Part shown: piece by piece, positions 36,041 through 47,542 of the stretch
How positions within the stretch are numbered: the first letter of the stretch is position 1
Layout of the letters: each line of letters begins with the position of its first letter
Assembly: GCA_021234155.1 (NCBI GenBank)
Contig: JAJEKV010000002.1
Span: 23,454,942 to 23,518,941 of the forward strand
Reading direction: 5' to 3'
From: Isoetes taiwanensis
Lineage: Eukaryota; Streptophyta; Lycopodiopsida; Isoetales; Isoetaceae
DNA: 64,000 bases
Made by a program: the position numbers and the translations under genes
The notes under the pieces: generated by a model
What the model was told of the DNA's origin: nothing
Databases searched by the model: none
What the model saw: the letters and a program-made list of their open reading frames with translations, nothing else

Positions 36041-38068
36041 TTTTTTTTTAATTGAAGTCGGTATATGTATATTAAAGTATAAGTAAAAAAGAGTACATAG
36101 AAAAAACTTTTTACAGGGAAGTTTAACCCGAAAAAAGAAAGGAGGGCAAGGATCCCTCCTATCTATTAAAAGTCAAGAACTATTTGAGGAATATAGAAAG
36201 ATATAAGTCTATAAATAGTTACTGAGTATGATATTTTTGTGCATCCGATAAGGGTTCTCTGTTTAGAAACTCGATCTCAGGTTTAGATTAGTAACTTTCC
36301 TTCCTTTTCCCCTGACCTCTGTGCTGAGGGTACAGAACATACACATACAATACCCTGCTTTCGCTACATTGTATCTCCCCTTTGCATCCTTGGCTTCGCA
36401 GATCAACTCCCGTCTGATATTGTAATTTTGGTCGCAGCAGCAGTCGCACAAACATGGTTCTTCATGATCAAGTGTATTGGGTGAGCCAAAAAGCCTGGTC
36501 CACTTCCTATTTGCCTCCAGATTTATTTTCTTCCACTTAATTCTCCTCATCAGCACGAACATTAATCCTGCAAATAAAAAGCCCATTAGTTTGATAGACT
36601 TTCAATAATCCAGTCAACATCATATTTGATCTGTCTTATTACTCCCTCCGGGTTGATAATTTCATAATTGAAAGCAAATTCATTTCTCCCTTTCCAGATC
36701 CTCCACAGGAAGATGTAGACTCTCCAATCTGTTGGATTGGCTGGGAGAAAAAAATCCAGGGAGCTAAGAGAGAGGAGATCATATCCCAGATAAGTCGAGG
36801 CTAAATCCAGAATCCACTCCGCCCAAATGCATGTTCTGAATAAATGGTCCTCATCTTCACAATTGGCCATACATCTGATGCAGATATCCGAGTCTGCCAT
36901 ATGAAGTCTGTGTCTCTTTTTGTTTGTAGCCAGGGCCCTGTGCCAGAGTTGCCACATGAAAGACTTGATTTTAGGATAGATAGGGCTGGACCACATAAAA
37001 GTAAGATTCCTGATACATTTGTCTTGATCTGTCAGCCATTTCCTATGGATGGTTATTTCTTGGTCCCTCATGAGATACTTATAAGCTTTCCTGACTGTAA
37101 AATTCAGCAACCCATTATGATTCCAATTAATTCCATCAATGGACCAAGTACCATAAGTCAAAGTGGTACAAATGTTATTATACAAAAGCTTGCAGTCCTC
37201 TCCTTCATCAGCTAAAGGAGAGTCTTCAAATGGAATCAGCCCCTGGTCATTGAACATATTGTGCACATAAATGATTCCTTTAAGACTCCATTTTTTAACC
37301 TGATCAGGAAAATGACATGCTAAGCAAAGGTTCCCGTTATTAGTAATCAAGGCCGGATTCCAGAAGATGGTCTGATCCATCGATAAACCATCCTTCCAAG
37401 TATACATACCTCTAACTTGAATCCATGCTTTAACCCATTTCTTTAAAATACCAGGAGTAGAGTTAGGGACAGTAAAAGGAAAATGAATGGAGTAAGGAAG
37501 ATGCATTTTCATCTGTCTCCAGCCAAAAGGGTGGCACTTATTAATATAGTGCTGGATGATAATCGAGATGGGATGTTTGATAAGGCTGTAGGCAGCTTTA
37601 TAGAAATACTTGGCCATAAGAGCAATCCCCTGCTTCTCTATGTTAATGACTCCTAGACCCCATCTTTCTTTTTCTTGCAACACTCTTCCATGGACACAGG
37701 TGTCCAACATTTTCTGTTTTGACCTGAAGAGATAAACCTTCCAATTATACTCTGAAGCTTAGACGAGACTTTCTTGGGAGCAAGGATAACAGAAGATTGG
37801 TAAACATGAGAGGCAGAGATAACAAAATTAGCTATGATAGCCCTACCATTTTTAGAGAGATATTTAGAGTTCAGGCTATCAACTTTCCTTTGAAACTTAT
37901 CAATTATACCCTCCCAGATATCAGAGGGGCTGCTCCTAATGGCAAAGGGAATACCAAGAATCTTCGATTTGAGAGTGGGGGGGTCATACTTATAGTCCAG
38001 GAGGGCAGCTGTTTGCTCTCCCTTTACCTGATTTCTTGCCATCACCCTTGACTTGGTTCGGTTGATCT
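36041..38068 (-). mobile_element. 5'-truncated L1-type LINE, 2.0 kb
   Basis: Flanked by a perfect 16-bp target duplication, agtctgcttcattatg (36025-36040 and 38069-38084). A poly-T run at the left end is the poly-A tail of the minus-strand element. It carries the C-terminal third of ORF2 only. The uninterrupted site is seen at 51,038-51,060 in the other copy of the duplication, which proves the insertion limits. Confidence 0.95.
36586..38045 (-). pseudogene. LINE ORF2 C-terminus (RT thumb and zf-RVT)
   Basis: Two overlapping minus-strand frames. 37653-38045 holds the post-catalytic RT region (SKNGRAIIANFVISASHVYQ, typical of plant LINEs). 36586-37710 has the zf-RVT region, with FMWSSPIYPKIKSFMWQLWH then CIRCMANCEDEDHLFRTC. 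One frameshift near 37,660-37,700 separates them. A further frame at 36263-36586 covers the end. The catalytic RT core and endonuclease are missing because of 5' truncation, so it cannot act on its own. Confidence 0.85.
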
Positions 38069-38396
38069 AGTCTGCTTCATTATGCCTGACACAAATATTT
38101 ACTCTATATAGATGTAAAAATAACAAGAAGGCAACTATTAAATCTTTTCAATTTGTGGAATATTATGGAATATTCCATAAATCCTAGAAGACATGTTTCA
38201 AAAAACCTAAGAATCCCCCTCCCAGCATTATTACATTGGGTAGAGGTTAAGGTATCTTCCTGAGATTTATTGAAGAAGTTCATTGATATAGTTGATAGGG
38301 AATTATATGTAAAGAAAATTTAAATATGATAAGATAGACAGATAGATAGATAGGTAGGTAGGTAGGTAGGTAGGTAGGTAGGTAGATGTTTTAATG

Positions 38397-39663
38397 GCAA
38401 GCCACTAGGTAGCATCCAAGTGGACATGTGACGACACACCACACTAGATTGCTCAATTGAACCCCTCCCCCCAAACCCAAAAAACCACTTTACATTGCAT
38501 CTGTGGGACTTGACGCCCAATAGTTCAGAGTGAGATTCTGGGCAGTCTTGAACTCGAGACCTGTAGTTGATAGAACTAGTGTGTCCTCCGGAGACGCAAT
38601 CCCAAGGAATCACCCTATGGGACTACTCCGGGTTACATCTCCCCGATCCGATGAGGCAGGTCAAAGAAGCTTCTCCTCCCAGATCACAACGGTTTCATGG
38701 GTGTGCTAGAGGATACCTGCCACACCAGCAGCACCCGTATCCGTACCTAACTTACCCCCCTAAATCTACGCAAAGTCGAGGACGTCCATAAAGGCCATAT
38801 CCAACAACCTAGGAGGTGTCAGACCCATACTCGACCCACACACAGTGACCGACTATAAGCCTAGCACACTGTAGGAGCTCCAATAGCCACGCTCAGCAAG
38901 GCTCCAACCCCGCTTCACCAATTGTGTTTGTTGTTTGGTGTTGAACCACATCATAGCATCCACAACCAGGTTGGCTCTTCTGCACATGCCGCATTTATTG
39001 AATATTAAGGGGTCTAGCTAGAAACATCTCTAGTTCTAAGAGGCCTTCAGGTCTCTACCCTTCCCTTATTCCCAATACACGGAGCGAGCAGAAAGAAAGA
39101 ATATAAACACCATCCAAGTATCCATCATCATCCAAACAACGTATGAAAGAGAATTTAACCATTCCATCTATTCAAAGAAGTGTCAACGGAAATACAAGCT
39201 ATCTAGGGACTAACCAGTCTCTTGGCTGGAGCCATTATCACGAAAAGTCTCCTTTCTTCAGGTTTGTTGGCAAGAAATGGTAGCTGCTCCTCCTCTCCTC
39301 TTCCCAAATCGATTTTGGGGCAGAAATGGGGGTAGGACCCCTAGTTCTCCACTCAAATTAGCAAGTCCCACTTGGCCAATCGAGTTAGGCCAGGTGGCAC
39401 TCCCCTATACTAAATATAATCTAATTAGCATAATTAGGTTAATTATCCACTAATTTTATTAGCATAGCTAATAAAATCCATTTTAAGTGAACCCACATTG
39501 TCCCCTATTGATGTGGTAGTTGGAGTCATGTATGAACCCAAAACAACTAGCATGTGCCCCGTTGTCCCCTATTGACCCTTATGAATCTAGTTAAATATTA
39601 GTGACGTGTCATGGTATGCATACGTATACCGTATAAATACCTGGAACGTCACATTCTCCACCC
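38397..39663 (-). mobile_element. chromovirus LTR, copy 1 (1,267 bp)
   Basis: On the minus strand it starts TGTGACGTTCCAGG, directly after the purine-rich AAGGGTGGAGAA (39,664-39,675, polypurine tract), and ends CCATTAAAACA. A tetranucleotide microsatellite abuts the end. The matching LTR in the second copy is 51362-52623. Confidence 0.7.
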
Positions 39664-40223
39664 TTGGATTAATGATGTCCTCAGCATTAGAGTTAGTGGG
39701 CATTGAATTTACAAAAGATAACTCTTACTAATTGAAGGAAACACAAGATTACATATACATGTCATAGGACCAAAGTCCTTTAACAAAACACAAGATATTA
39801 CAATACCAATAACTTAAGAGGCACTCATAACACAAAATTTCAAATACAAGAGTTGGCCTCCCAGCTGAGGCCTAGGATCTTCTGCAATACGTCACTACGC
39901 CCTACTAGCATGCAGAAGTAAAGTACATCAGTATTTACAAAATAATTTTAGGTAGTATGGTTTAAGGGACCACCCCCTTAAAGTAAATGAAAAATATGAA
40001 TGCAAGAATCCTATCGTGCCTAAGGCGTGCATGTCGTCTCCGCGTAAGGAATGGCCATATTCCCATTATAGCCATAGACGAATGCGTCTTATCGTGAATG
40101 CGTATGTGCTCCCCACCTAAGATGCATGTAACCCAACCGCTACAATGATCCCCGTCGGATCTCTCTAATATGATTCCTGCCGGACTCATAAGACAACGCT
40201 TACCGTTAGGGTTGGAGGTGATC
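39664..40223 (-). pseudogene. chromovirus 3' internal remnant, copy 1
   Basis: Homologous to 52624-53198, the non-coding stretch and last codons downstream of the chromodomain. It is cut at 40,223, just before the chromodomain coding region that follows in the second copy. Confidence 0.75.
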
Positions 40224-41078
40224 TTCCCGTTCGAAATTTGATAAAAAATAATGTAAAATCTGATAATAGAGAGGTTTTTTTTTCTCAAAAATCTGTTAAG
40301 TATAAATAAAGCGCAGCATTTTTTGCAGATTAGGCAAAATCTAAATTCGAGGCCTAGATGTGATTTGCCTACTTATTTTTGTTGTTGAAGTTGTCTTAGA
40401 TGTTATCATGGATGTGTTATTGGGGCCAGCAAACGTGTGCATGGATGTATTATTGGGGCCAGCAAACGTGTACAGCCTGGCGTTGCTGCACAAAAGTGAA
40501 ATTGGATATTTATTGGGTCTTTGATGTCAAACTCATAGCTCAGAGCTGCTATCTTTATAAAATGGTGCGCATCTAATGTGCTTTCCACGTGAAACATGGT
40601 TTTTATGAAACGATGTGCATTTAATGTGCTTCCCACGTGAAACATGGCCTTTTGATTATGTTTGTCGTCCCTTTCTCTTAGAGGTTTAGCAATTGTTTAG
40701 TATATAGAGTAACTAAAATACAAGTGATGTTGGACGTATAGGCCTGGCATTAGAGATGCATAGGCAGTACTTGCATGTAGGTAAAATTGTGTATATATGT
40801 ATATTCTGTTCATGTTTAGAGTCTGCATGTTAATTTGCTTGTAGGTAAAATTATGCATATATGCATCATCTGTTCATGTTTAAAAGTGTACATGTTAATG
40901 TGATTTTATAGTGCAAAATAAAATTTCAAGATGTATTCGTAGTGTGCACTTGTAAGGATTGTAAAAATGTTAAAAGTTAAAATAATGTTGCCCATGTGAA
41001 TGCATGTGAACAAATAAAGGCTCCAATTGTGGTGTTTGCTCGTCGTGTTATATTTAAACAAAGTTAAATATGTCACTT
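40224..41078. other. AT-rich DNA with short tandem duplications
   Basis: Contains a duplicated 'ttattggggccagcaaacgt' phrase (about 40,418-40,470), a diverged ~48-bp duplication around 'aatgtgcttcccacgtgaaac' (about 40,560-40,650) and an ~80-bp diverged duplication around 'aggtaaaattatgcatatat' (40,778-40,905). No gene. Confidence 0.6.
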
Positions 41079-41230
41079 GGTACTTGATATTCTTTTTTTT
41101 TTTTTGAAGAACTGTGTCATCAATATATTAAAAGAATGGTAATGTTACAAAGCAAGTGAGGAGGAAGGAGAACTGCCCCAAAGAGACAACGATACCTCGA
41201 CACTCCACAACAAACTCACAGAAAAACACT

Positions 41231-42507
41231 CTACTGCTGTACAAATCGACCATCACCATCTACAACACCCAAGAAGTCCCGCCAAATGGCAAACTTCCGC
41301 TCTACTAATCCCGGGAACACCAGAAAGCTTTGAAATAGCTTGTACCTGAGTCGAGGAATCAGAGAGGCTGCAGGCTGCTGAACCCCCTGAAAGATCCACA
41401 ACCGCCGCCGCTTCCAAATCAGCCACACCAACCAAGCCACACACAGATGCAAGGCTTGCTGCCGCAAGAGCAGTCAAGCATCAGGATACACATGAAGTAG
41501 CAACTGCTGGCTAGTCAATCTCACTTGAAACAAAGTCCTAACCCAATCCCAGGCAGCCTGCAAGTGAGGGCATAATACCAGACAATGCTTCACAGTCTCA
41601 CGATGAAGGCCACAACAAGGGCAGAGAGGGCTCACACCCGGCCTAAACTGACTCACAAGGGCATTCACCCTGATACAGCGGTGCACCACCTGCCACAGAA
41701 GCACCCTAACCTTCGGTGGGGCTAGTGAGCTCCATGTCCACGTCCAAACCGAGCGCCATCGAGAACCCGGAAGCTGCAGAGACCACTTGCCTGAGGGGGG
41801 TAGTGTGTCATGAATAGCCAGCACCTGGTAAGAAGACCGCACAAAGCAAGAAGACACAACATCCGGATGAACCTTCCAAACCTGCACCACCACATCATCC
41901 TGAGGGACTATAGGTATGTGTAGCGGAATACTCCCCGCCACGTGCTCCCAGATAGCCCGATCACTGCCCCTCAGGCAAAAGCGAGCTTGAAAGAACTCCC
42001 ATGAAGCTAGCTGACCACCCCAATACCAATCCTCCAAGGTGAGCACAAAGAGCTTTCGCCTCCAACGGCCTCAAGGCCCCGAGCATGCATAGTGGCGACC
42101 AAGGGCAAGTGCGCTAGGGGTAGAGGAACCCACAAGAAAGGAGAAGAGTGGTGATAAACCGAGGCATAATGTAGCTGGAAGAGCACACGACAAGATCCCA
42201 ATCCCCAACACCCCCCGGTGGAGAAAAGGGGATGCATGTGGGAAAGGCCGGAGACCATACAAATGCTGCTCGTGGCAACTCCACATGCACAGGCAGCCTT
42301 CCCAAATGCCACACAATGGCTAAGAGATCGCAACAACAAATACCGCACTGGAGAAGATGCTCCATCCTCGCAGAATGCTCCAAACAAACTTGGAGACCAA
42401 CACCTTACTATGCGCCAAATCCGTAATGGCCAAGCCCCCATCCTCTGGAGGAGACACTTCCACCAAGCCACTTTAACAACCGCCCCTTCATCATCCCCCC
42501 CCCACAC
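41231..42507 (-). pseudogene. LINE ORF2 C-terminus with zf-RVT
   Basis: 41474-42046 carries WTWTWSSLAPPKVRVLLWQV and the Cys/His segment CPCCGLHRETVKHCLVLC, which are zf-RVT features. 41231-41467 has the tail (LHLCVAWLVWLIWKRRRLWI). Upstream frames at 42007-42507 hold the connecting region in broken form. Confidence 0.75.
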
Positions 42508-42570
42508 AAAATTTCAACAATCTTATCCAAAGCCCTCAGATCTTACCCTCAGGAGCTAGCATCGCAGATG

Positions 42571-43616
42571 TCAGATACACATGAGTGCTACAAAGCATCG
42601 ACTTCGCCATGGACAACTTGCTACCCTTCCACCAATTGAGGTGTTTTTCGCAACCCCCCGCAAAATCTCATCCCACACCCTCCCCATGGAAACATCCCTC
42701 CAAAGGGAATACCCAACAGCCTTAGTACACACATTACCCGGAAGCACCTTCCATGGCAATAGAGTCAAAAAAGGGGGGGCGGAGTCACTGGGCCCATAAT
42801 GCGGAGAGCACTTACCCCAATTCAGGAAGAATGCCCGAGGCCAAGGAGAAAGTATCCAACAAACCCCTTCGTGATTCTCGCAAATTCCTCTCTTACGCCA
42901 CCAAGAAGAGGAAAGTGTCATCGGCAAACTGGTTAATAATCTGCTGGCTACCATCCTGCATCCGAAGCCCATCCACCACTCCCTCCTCCACTGCAGCCAA
43001 AAACAACTGAGACAGTGCCTCCGCCACAATCGTAAACAAAAACGGCGCCAAAGGGCACCCCCGACGCGCACCCCTCCGCCTAAAGGAAAAAGGCGGAGGG
43101 TTCACCCCTCGCACACCACCGTGAGCCCGCGGCTGACCTATGCGGCTTCATGATCATCTCTCAGAAAGCGAGGACCACAGCCCAACGCTAACATCATGGC
43201 AGACAAGAACTCCCAACGGACACTGTCGTAAGCTTTGGCAAAGTCAAGCTTAAGATAGGCAATACCTTGACCTGTTCTTCTGGCCCAATAAAGGCCCTCA
43301 TAAGCTACGGCAACATTAGTCAAAATGTTCCTCCCAGGGACAAACCCAGACTGCACCTTACTAATGGAAGAAGTCAACACCGGCTTCAACTTCTCTGCCA
43401 GGGCTTTCGCAATAATCTTATACACAGAGGACAACAAGGAGATAGGCCTCCAATCATTAATAGTAGAAGGCTGCTTAACCTTAGGAATCAAGGAAATGCA
43501 TGCGGTATTCAAGATCCTATCCATTTGAGAAGACTGCAGCAACTCAAGATACACCTGGTACACCGACTCACCAGCCCACTCCCAATAAGTCTGAAAGAAC
43601 TCCACAGGGATGCCAT
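42571..43616 (-). pseudogene. LINE RT domain, catalytic half
   Basis: Resumes from the interruption with VEFFQTYWEWAGESVYQVYL, then WRPISLLSSVYKIIAKALA, a SGFVPGRNI block and KLDFAKAYDSVRWEFL. A shifted frame (42893-43114) has RRGARRGCPLAPFLF and the catalytic FADD motif in INQFADDTFLFLVA. The frame changes near 43,120-43,140 and again near 42,900. All main RT motifs are recognisable, so this is a fairly recent but dead copy. Confidence 0.88.
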
Positions 43617-43992
43617 TGTTAGAGCATGAACTCTAACCTTGCAAGAAGGATGAAAAACCCAACAATCCAAGCTCAATCTATCAGATCAAGGCAATGCACA
43701 ACACAAAGAATCATCATCTCCATAGCTAGATCAATGAAAATGCTCTCTCCCAATACACCGTCTCTCCCTGTTCTTCTCTCTCTGCTCAGATAACACAATG
43801 ATCATAATGGCTCCACAATGCATACGTGCAAATATCTTGCACGCGTGCATGTGCGTATATCACTCCATATACAGTATACTATTTTCTATACCACCTCAAT
43901 AGTGGTGAGTGTGGTGAGTGGTGAGTGGTGACGAGTGTGGTGACGAGTGTGGTGAGTGGTGACGAGTGTGGTGAGTGGTGACCACCCCAACA
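43617..43992 (-). repeat. 3' LTR of the pol-less element
   Basis: 376 bp; TG...CA ends. The right half is a minisatellite of GTGGTGAGTG/GTGGTGACGA units, 12 bp shorter overall than in the other LTR. A duplicated promoter region is expected here but I see no clear TATA assignment. Confidence 0.9.
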
Positions 43993-44483
43993 GTGGCGAC
44001 CACAGTGGGAAAATGTGCCACTCCGTGGCGGAGAACCCACAACAACAAAAATACTAATATGGTCCTTGGGACATGTCCCCAAATGACACATTTACATGTA
44101 TGTTTTGAAAGAAAATACCCTCCTCAAATCCAAATGACTGATACAAACAAACTGGTCCAAAAGGACAGTGACGAAACAGAGCCTCTGTAACTGTGGGAAA
44201 CTTTGAAAGCTGATATCTTGAGTTCCAGATCTCCGTTTGACCTGCACCATAGCTCCTTGGATTCGTATCGCCGAAACACATCTTTTGATGTAGGATAGAT
44301 TGTGTATTTTGGAACTGTCACCATCTGTTTTTATAGAAAAACGACCGGCTGTAACCCAAAAGTTCTCCACAAATTCTCTGTAATTGGAGCTATACCAAAT
44401 CTGAATCCCTTAGAATAGCACTTGTCTAGGCCTGAGGTCTTCTCCATTTCTAGATTTAGAGAACAATTCTCCTTCTAGGGTCA
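43993..44483 (-). other. 3' untranslated region of pol-less element
   Basis: Non-coding between the second ORF and the 3' LTR. No clear polypurine tract precedes the LTR. Instead a plus-strand TGGCGACCACAGTG (43994-44007) lies one base from the LTR, the inverse of the primer site at the other end. Confidence 0.6.
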
Positions 44484-45587
44484 TTAACCAACTCCAATCC
44501 TATCAAGTAAGCATCTTCCAAACAGGAGAATGCAGATAACATGTAACAACAACAAAAAGTGTGGCCAAAGAACAAGCCACAGTCCAATAACCTGCTCAAA
44601 TATTACTGCACTAGCATACCAATGTGGCAAATCTGATGTGATGTAATAGAACTTGCTAAACTGACATATTCCAGGTAGCTTATTAGTCTCAAATGGTGCA
44701 AACAAACCTTTAGGAGCATCTTTGGCCACTGCACATTGAGATAAAGTGCTGCTCATGTCCAATTTCGCTTCCTTTATCACATAGTCATGCTCAAATTTAC
44801 TCATCTCTTCCACACTTCCATGCTCAAACATGCAAGAAACTAGTTTTCCTTGATTCTCAGACTTCTTCGGACTGCTACAATGCTGAAACATAGGTCTGAA
44901 CCATTCTAGGTGCACTTCATTCATCAAAGCATCAACAATTTGCAATTCTAGCTCACGGTTTAGTGCCAAATCACCAAAGCAAGAAAATTTCTCCATTTGA
45001 GGCATGTAAAGTTCTTGCTCAGCTGGTATACATGTCTCAAATCTGAAAGTCTCATAAAGAGGACTGTTGTCATTACTGTCACTAAATTCAAGAGCATGTA
45101 ACATATCTCCAGAGTGGTCAAATGCTAAAATATCAATGCTTTCCGCCTCTAGCTCATATAATAATGGTTCATCATCATCCAAAAATGTTTCATATGTATG
45201 AAAAGTCTCAAACTCAGGGCTGCTCAAGCATCTATCACTTTCTTTCTCATAACAATGCTCAAACTTATCATTTTCACATAAAAGAACATGCTTATACTCT
45301 TCAACCATATGAGATATGATTAGATTTACCTGATTTTTGTTTGTCCCATCCATGCTTGATTTTAGAGGATGATCTATATTCATTCCGCTGGCCGTATTGT
45401 TTTCTCCTTTGACTAAATACCCATTGATACTCACATCGCAAAGAAATAGCCCTGGATCCTTGGACTGCCGGGCTGGTGGCTCTATTATACTCTTATTTGT
45501 ATCATTTGATAGAATTTGTTGGACTGAAATTTCTGATTTTCTTCTTCCTCCTAACTCTTGCAACAAATTGGGTGAATAATGCATCAA
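44484..45587 (-). CDS. second ORF of pol-less LTR element, unknown, hydrophobic C-terminus
   Basis: 367 residues, overlapping the end of gag by 86 bp in the +1-relative frame. The body is acidic and rich in Glu, Asp, Phe and Met (FETFHTYETFLDDDEPLLYE), with scattered Cys-Phe motifs. The last ~50 residues hold a hydrophobic segment (VIGLWLVLWPHFLLLLHVIC) followed by ILLFGRCLLDRIG. That is compatible with a membrane anchor. I see no protease, RT or integrase motif. It could be translated by frameshifting or re-initiation, or be a captured or envelope-like ORF; the family is not recognised. Confidence 0.6.
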   Translation of the reverse strand: MMHYSPNLLQELGGRRKSEISVQQILSNDTNKSIIEPPARQSKDPGLFLCDVSINGYLVKGENNTASGMNIDHPLKSSMDGTNKNQVNLIISHMVEEYKHVLLCENDKFEHCYEKESDRCLSSPEFETFHTYETFLDDDEPLLYELEAESIDILAFDHSGDMLHALEFSDSNDNSPLYETFRFETCIPAEQELYMPQMEKFSCFGDLALNRELELQIVDALMNEVHLEWFRPMFQHCSSPKKSENQGKLVSCMFEHGSVEEMSKFEHDYVIKEAKLDMSSTLSQCAVAKDAPKGLFAPFETNKLPGICQFSKFYYITSDLPHWYASAVIFEQVIGLWLVLWPHFLLLLHVICILLFGRCLLDRIGVG

Positions 45588-47352
45588 TTAATTGCTCAAG
45601 AGTAAGTGTGACTTTAGTGGCCAAAACTTGGCTGATCGCATCATCTTCATGTTGAATTTCCTCATCCACCATAGGAGGCATCACTATGGGCTGATTTTCT
45701 TCTATAGACTGAAACTGTTCTGTGGGCAGCACATTGAATTGCACCTTCTTAGGTGCTGACACCTTCAAAGCTTGTTCCTTCAAAGCCTTTGGAAAAGAGG
45801 TCTTAGTCTTCTCCGCAATTGGCACTACTCTTGGTTCTTGAACCACCTTTTGTGATCTTGTAACTGCATTTACTTCTCCAATCTCTTCTTCTTGCTGAAA
45901 TGGGTCATGCTCCACCTCAACAAATCCACAATTTACTACTGATTTTGCCTTCTCTTGCTTCTTAAGCTCCTCAATAAGAGCCTTAACTTGAGGATTATCA
46001 ATGTACTTTGAATCTCGAATGCGAACATCATTATTAGGAAGAGGTACTGCTTCAAACACTTGCTGCCTTGGTGGATACTTGTTGGTTGCCCATTCCGGTT
46101 TCCCATGAATTTTCCAACAAGTACTCTCATCATGCTTGAATTTATCACATAACTTGCAATACAAAGGAGCCTTACTTGGATACCATCCCTGTTGTGGCTG
46201 CACCATTTGTGTGGAACTCATTGGAACTTGTTGAGCAATTGGAGCTTGTGGCATCATTGGAACTTGTGGTATAATAGGTACTGCTTGCATTGGTTGAATA
46301 GGAATAGGTGGTGTCTCCTGCATAACAGCAAATACCGGATTGGCCCTCTCAAAGAATCTCTTCTCCCTACATTCTTGATCATTATGGCCCTTTATTTGGC
46401 ATCTTGAGCAGAATTTCAGCAATCTACATGTAGTATCAGAATGTCCAATAGACCCACAATATTCACAAGTAATAAATTGCACCTCCTTTGGCTTCTCACC
46501 AATTATAAGCTTAGAAATCTTGGCTGCAATATCCTCTGTTTTATGCTCTGGAGCAGCAACTTCATGAATATATCCCAATTTATCTTCAGCCTTGAGAGGA
46601 TACTTTGGTGCCTCTAGTAATGTTGTAGGCTGTTTTGCCTTCACCTTATGAGCAATAGCTCGTTTCAGCCCCTTCACATACCATTGAATATCCATTTCAT
46701 CACTCCTTGCAATCTTCCAATGAACTACGGCTTTGAGAACCGCAATATACCTCTGATTATACTCTCTAATTGATTCATCTTCGTTTTGTGTGAAATTGGT
46801 CCACCTTTCCATAGTCTTATCCTTACCATGAACTTCTTGATAATTAGCAATGAAAGCTTCCTTTAATTCCTGATATGTCATGGTATCTGGCTGAGTTTGT
46901 GCCCATTCCTCCACTGAATCTTGCAAAGAACTATGAAACCAAAGCAAATAATCACCAGCCGGTAACTTACATTGCTGGAAATACCTCTCAAACTTCACAA
47001 TATGCTTCAAAGGATCCCAATCTACCAGATCATCAAACTTTGGAATCCCCATTGTCTGAAAACCCCATACCATAGGTGGTAATACAGCCATCTCTGCCTC
47101 TTCTTGGGTTTCTTGAAATTGAAAAAACGAAATGGAATCTCCCTTCAATTTGAAAAACGAAATTGGATTATCTTCTAGATCTGTAAATGGAATCAAAACC
47201 TCCTGAATCTGAGAACTAGACTCCAGATCTGCTCCCAAATCTGAAAACGAAATTGAATCTTGATGCAATTTTGAGCCTAAAGATTGACTCACCAGTCCCC
47301 TTCTTGTTACGATGGAGCTTAATGGGATATCCTTCTTACTTCTCTTGGGCAT
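45502..47352 (-). CDS. gag: Gag polyprotein of pol-less LTR element
   Basis: 616 residues, open from ATG to stop. The capsid-like retrotransposon gag region lies about residues 100-230 (WGFQTMGIPKFDDLVDWDP, FHSSLQDSVEEWAQTQ, SIREYNQRYIAVLKA). Three CCHC knuckles follow: CEYCGSIGHSDTTC, CSRCQIKGHNDQEC and, after a Pro/Gln-rich spacer, CKLCDKFKHDESTC, all C-x2-C-x4-H-x4-C. The C-terminal third is charged and low in structure. Gag would assemble particles and bind the element RNA. It starts 190 bp from the LTR and overlaps the next ORF by 86 bp. An intact gag without pol is characteristic of TR-GAG elements. Confidence 0.9.
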   Translation of the reverse strand: MPKRSKKDIPLSSIVTRRGLVSQSLGSKLHQDSISFSDLGADLESSSQIQEVLIPFTDLEDNPISFFKLKGDSISFFQFQETQEEAEMAVLPPMVWGFQTMGIPKFDDLVDWDPLKHIVKFERYFQQCKLPAGDYLLWFHSSLQDSVEEWAQTQPDTMTYQELKEAFIANYQEVHGKDKTMERWTNFTQNEDESIREYNQRYIAVLKAVVHWKIARSDEMDIQWYVKGLKRAIAHKVKAKQPTTLLEAPKYPLKAEDKLGYIHEVAAPEHKTEDIAAKISKLIIGEKPKEVQFITCEYCGSIGHSDTTCRLLKFCSRCQIKGHNDQECREKRFFERANPVFAVMQETPPIPIQPMQAVPIIPQVPMMPQAPIAQQVPMSSTQMVQPQQGWYPSKAPLYCKLCDKFKHDESTCWKIHGKPEWATNKYPPRQQVFEAVPLPNNDVRIRDSKYIDNPQVKALIEELKKQEKAKSVVNCGFVEVEHDPFQQEEEIGEVNAVTRSQKVVQEPRVVPIAEKTKTSFPKALKEQALKVSAPKKVQFNVLPTEQFQSIEENQPIVMPPMVDEEIQHEDDAISQVLATKVTLTLEQLIDALFTQFVARVRRKKKIRNFSPTNSIK

Positions 47353-47525
47353 AAAACTATGCTCCCCTTGTCAAATTTCACTCCACAAATCAATTACGGC
47401 AAAATCCCCTTCACACAAGAAATTGCTCCTTTCACAATGGTGTCGTTCTTTACCGACGATCACCAATACCAATGGTAACAACTCCTTTTTCAATGGAAAT
47501 TCTTGCCGATCACTGGTCTGTCGAG

Positions 47526-47539
47526 CACCGTGGTCGCCA
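47526..47539 (-). promoter_or_regulatory. putative primer binding site
   Basis: Three bases inside the 5' LTR, the minus strand reads TGGCGACCACGGTG. TGG at this place fits pairing to a tRNA 3' CCA end. I have not matched it to a particular tRNA. Confidence 0.55.
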
Positions 47540-47542
47540 AAT

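Larger units (their letters stand above)
35659..40223. repeat. segmental duplication, copy 1
   Basis: Matches 50670-53198 in the same orientation, apart from the LINE at 36041-38068. It begins 'aagattgcaaaatgaaac' and ends 'ggttggaggtgatc'. It contains flank DNA, a tetranucleotide microsatellite (GATA/GGTA, about 38,335-38,395), a full LTR and the last part of a chromovirus internal region. Beyond 40,223 the sequences diverge at once. Confidence 0.85.

Noticed and set aside
40470-40495. Possible Helitron hairpin 'cctggcgttgctgcac'
   Set aside because: The stem is too degenerate and no CTRR|T end follows at the right distance on either strand.
44484-45587. Second ORF as remains of pol
   Set aside because: No protease, RT, RNase H or integrase motif in any of the three minus-strand frames of this stretch.
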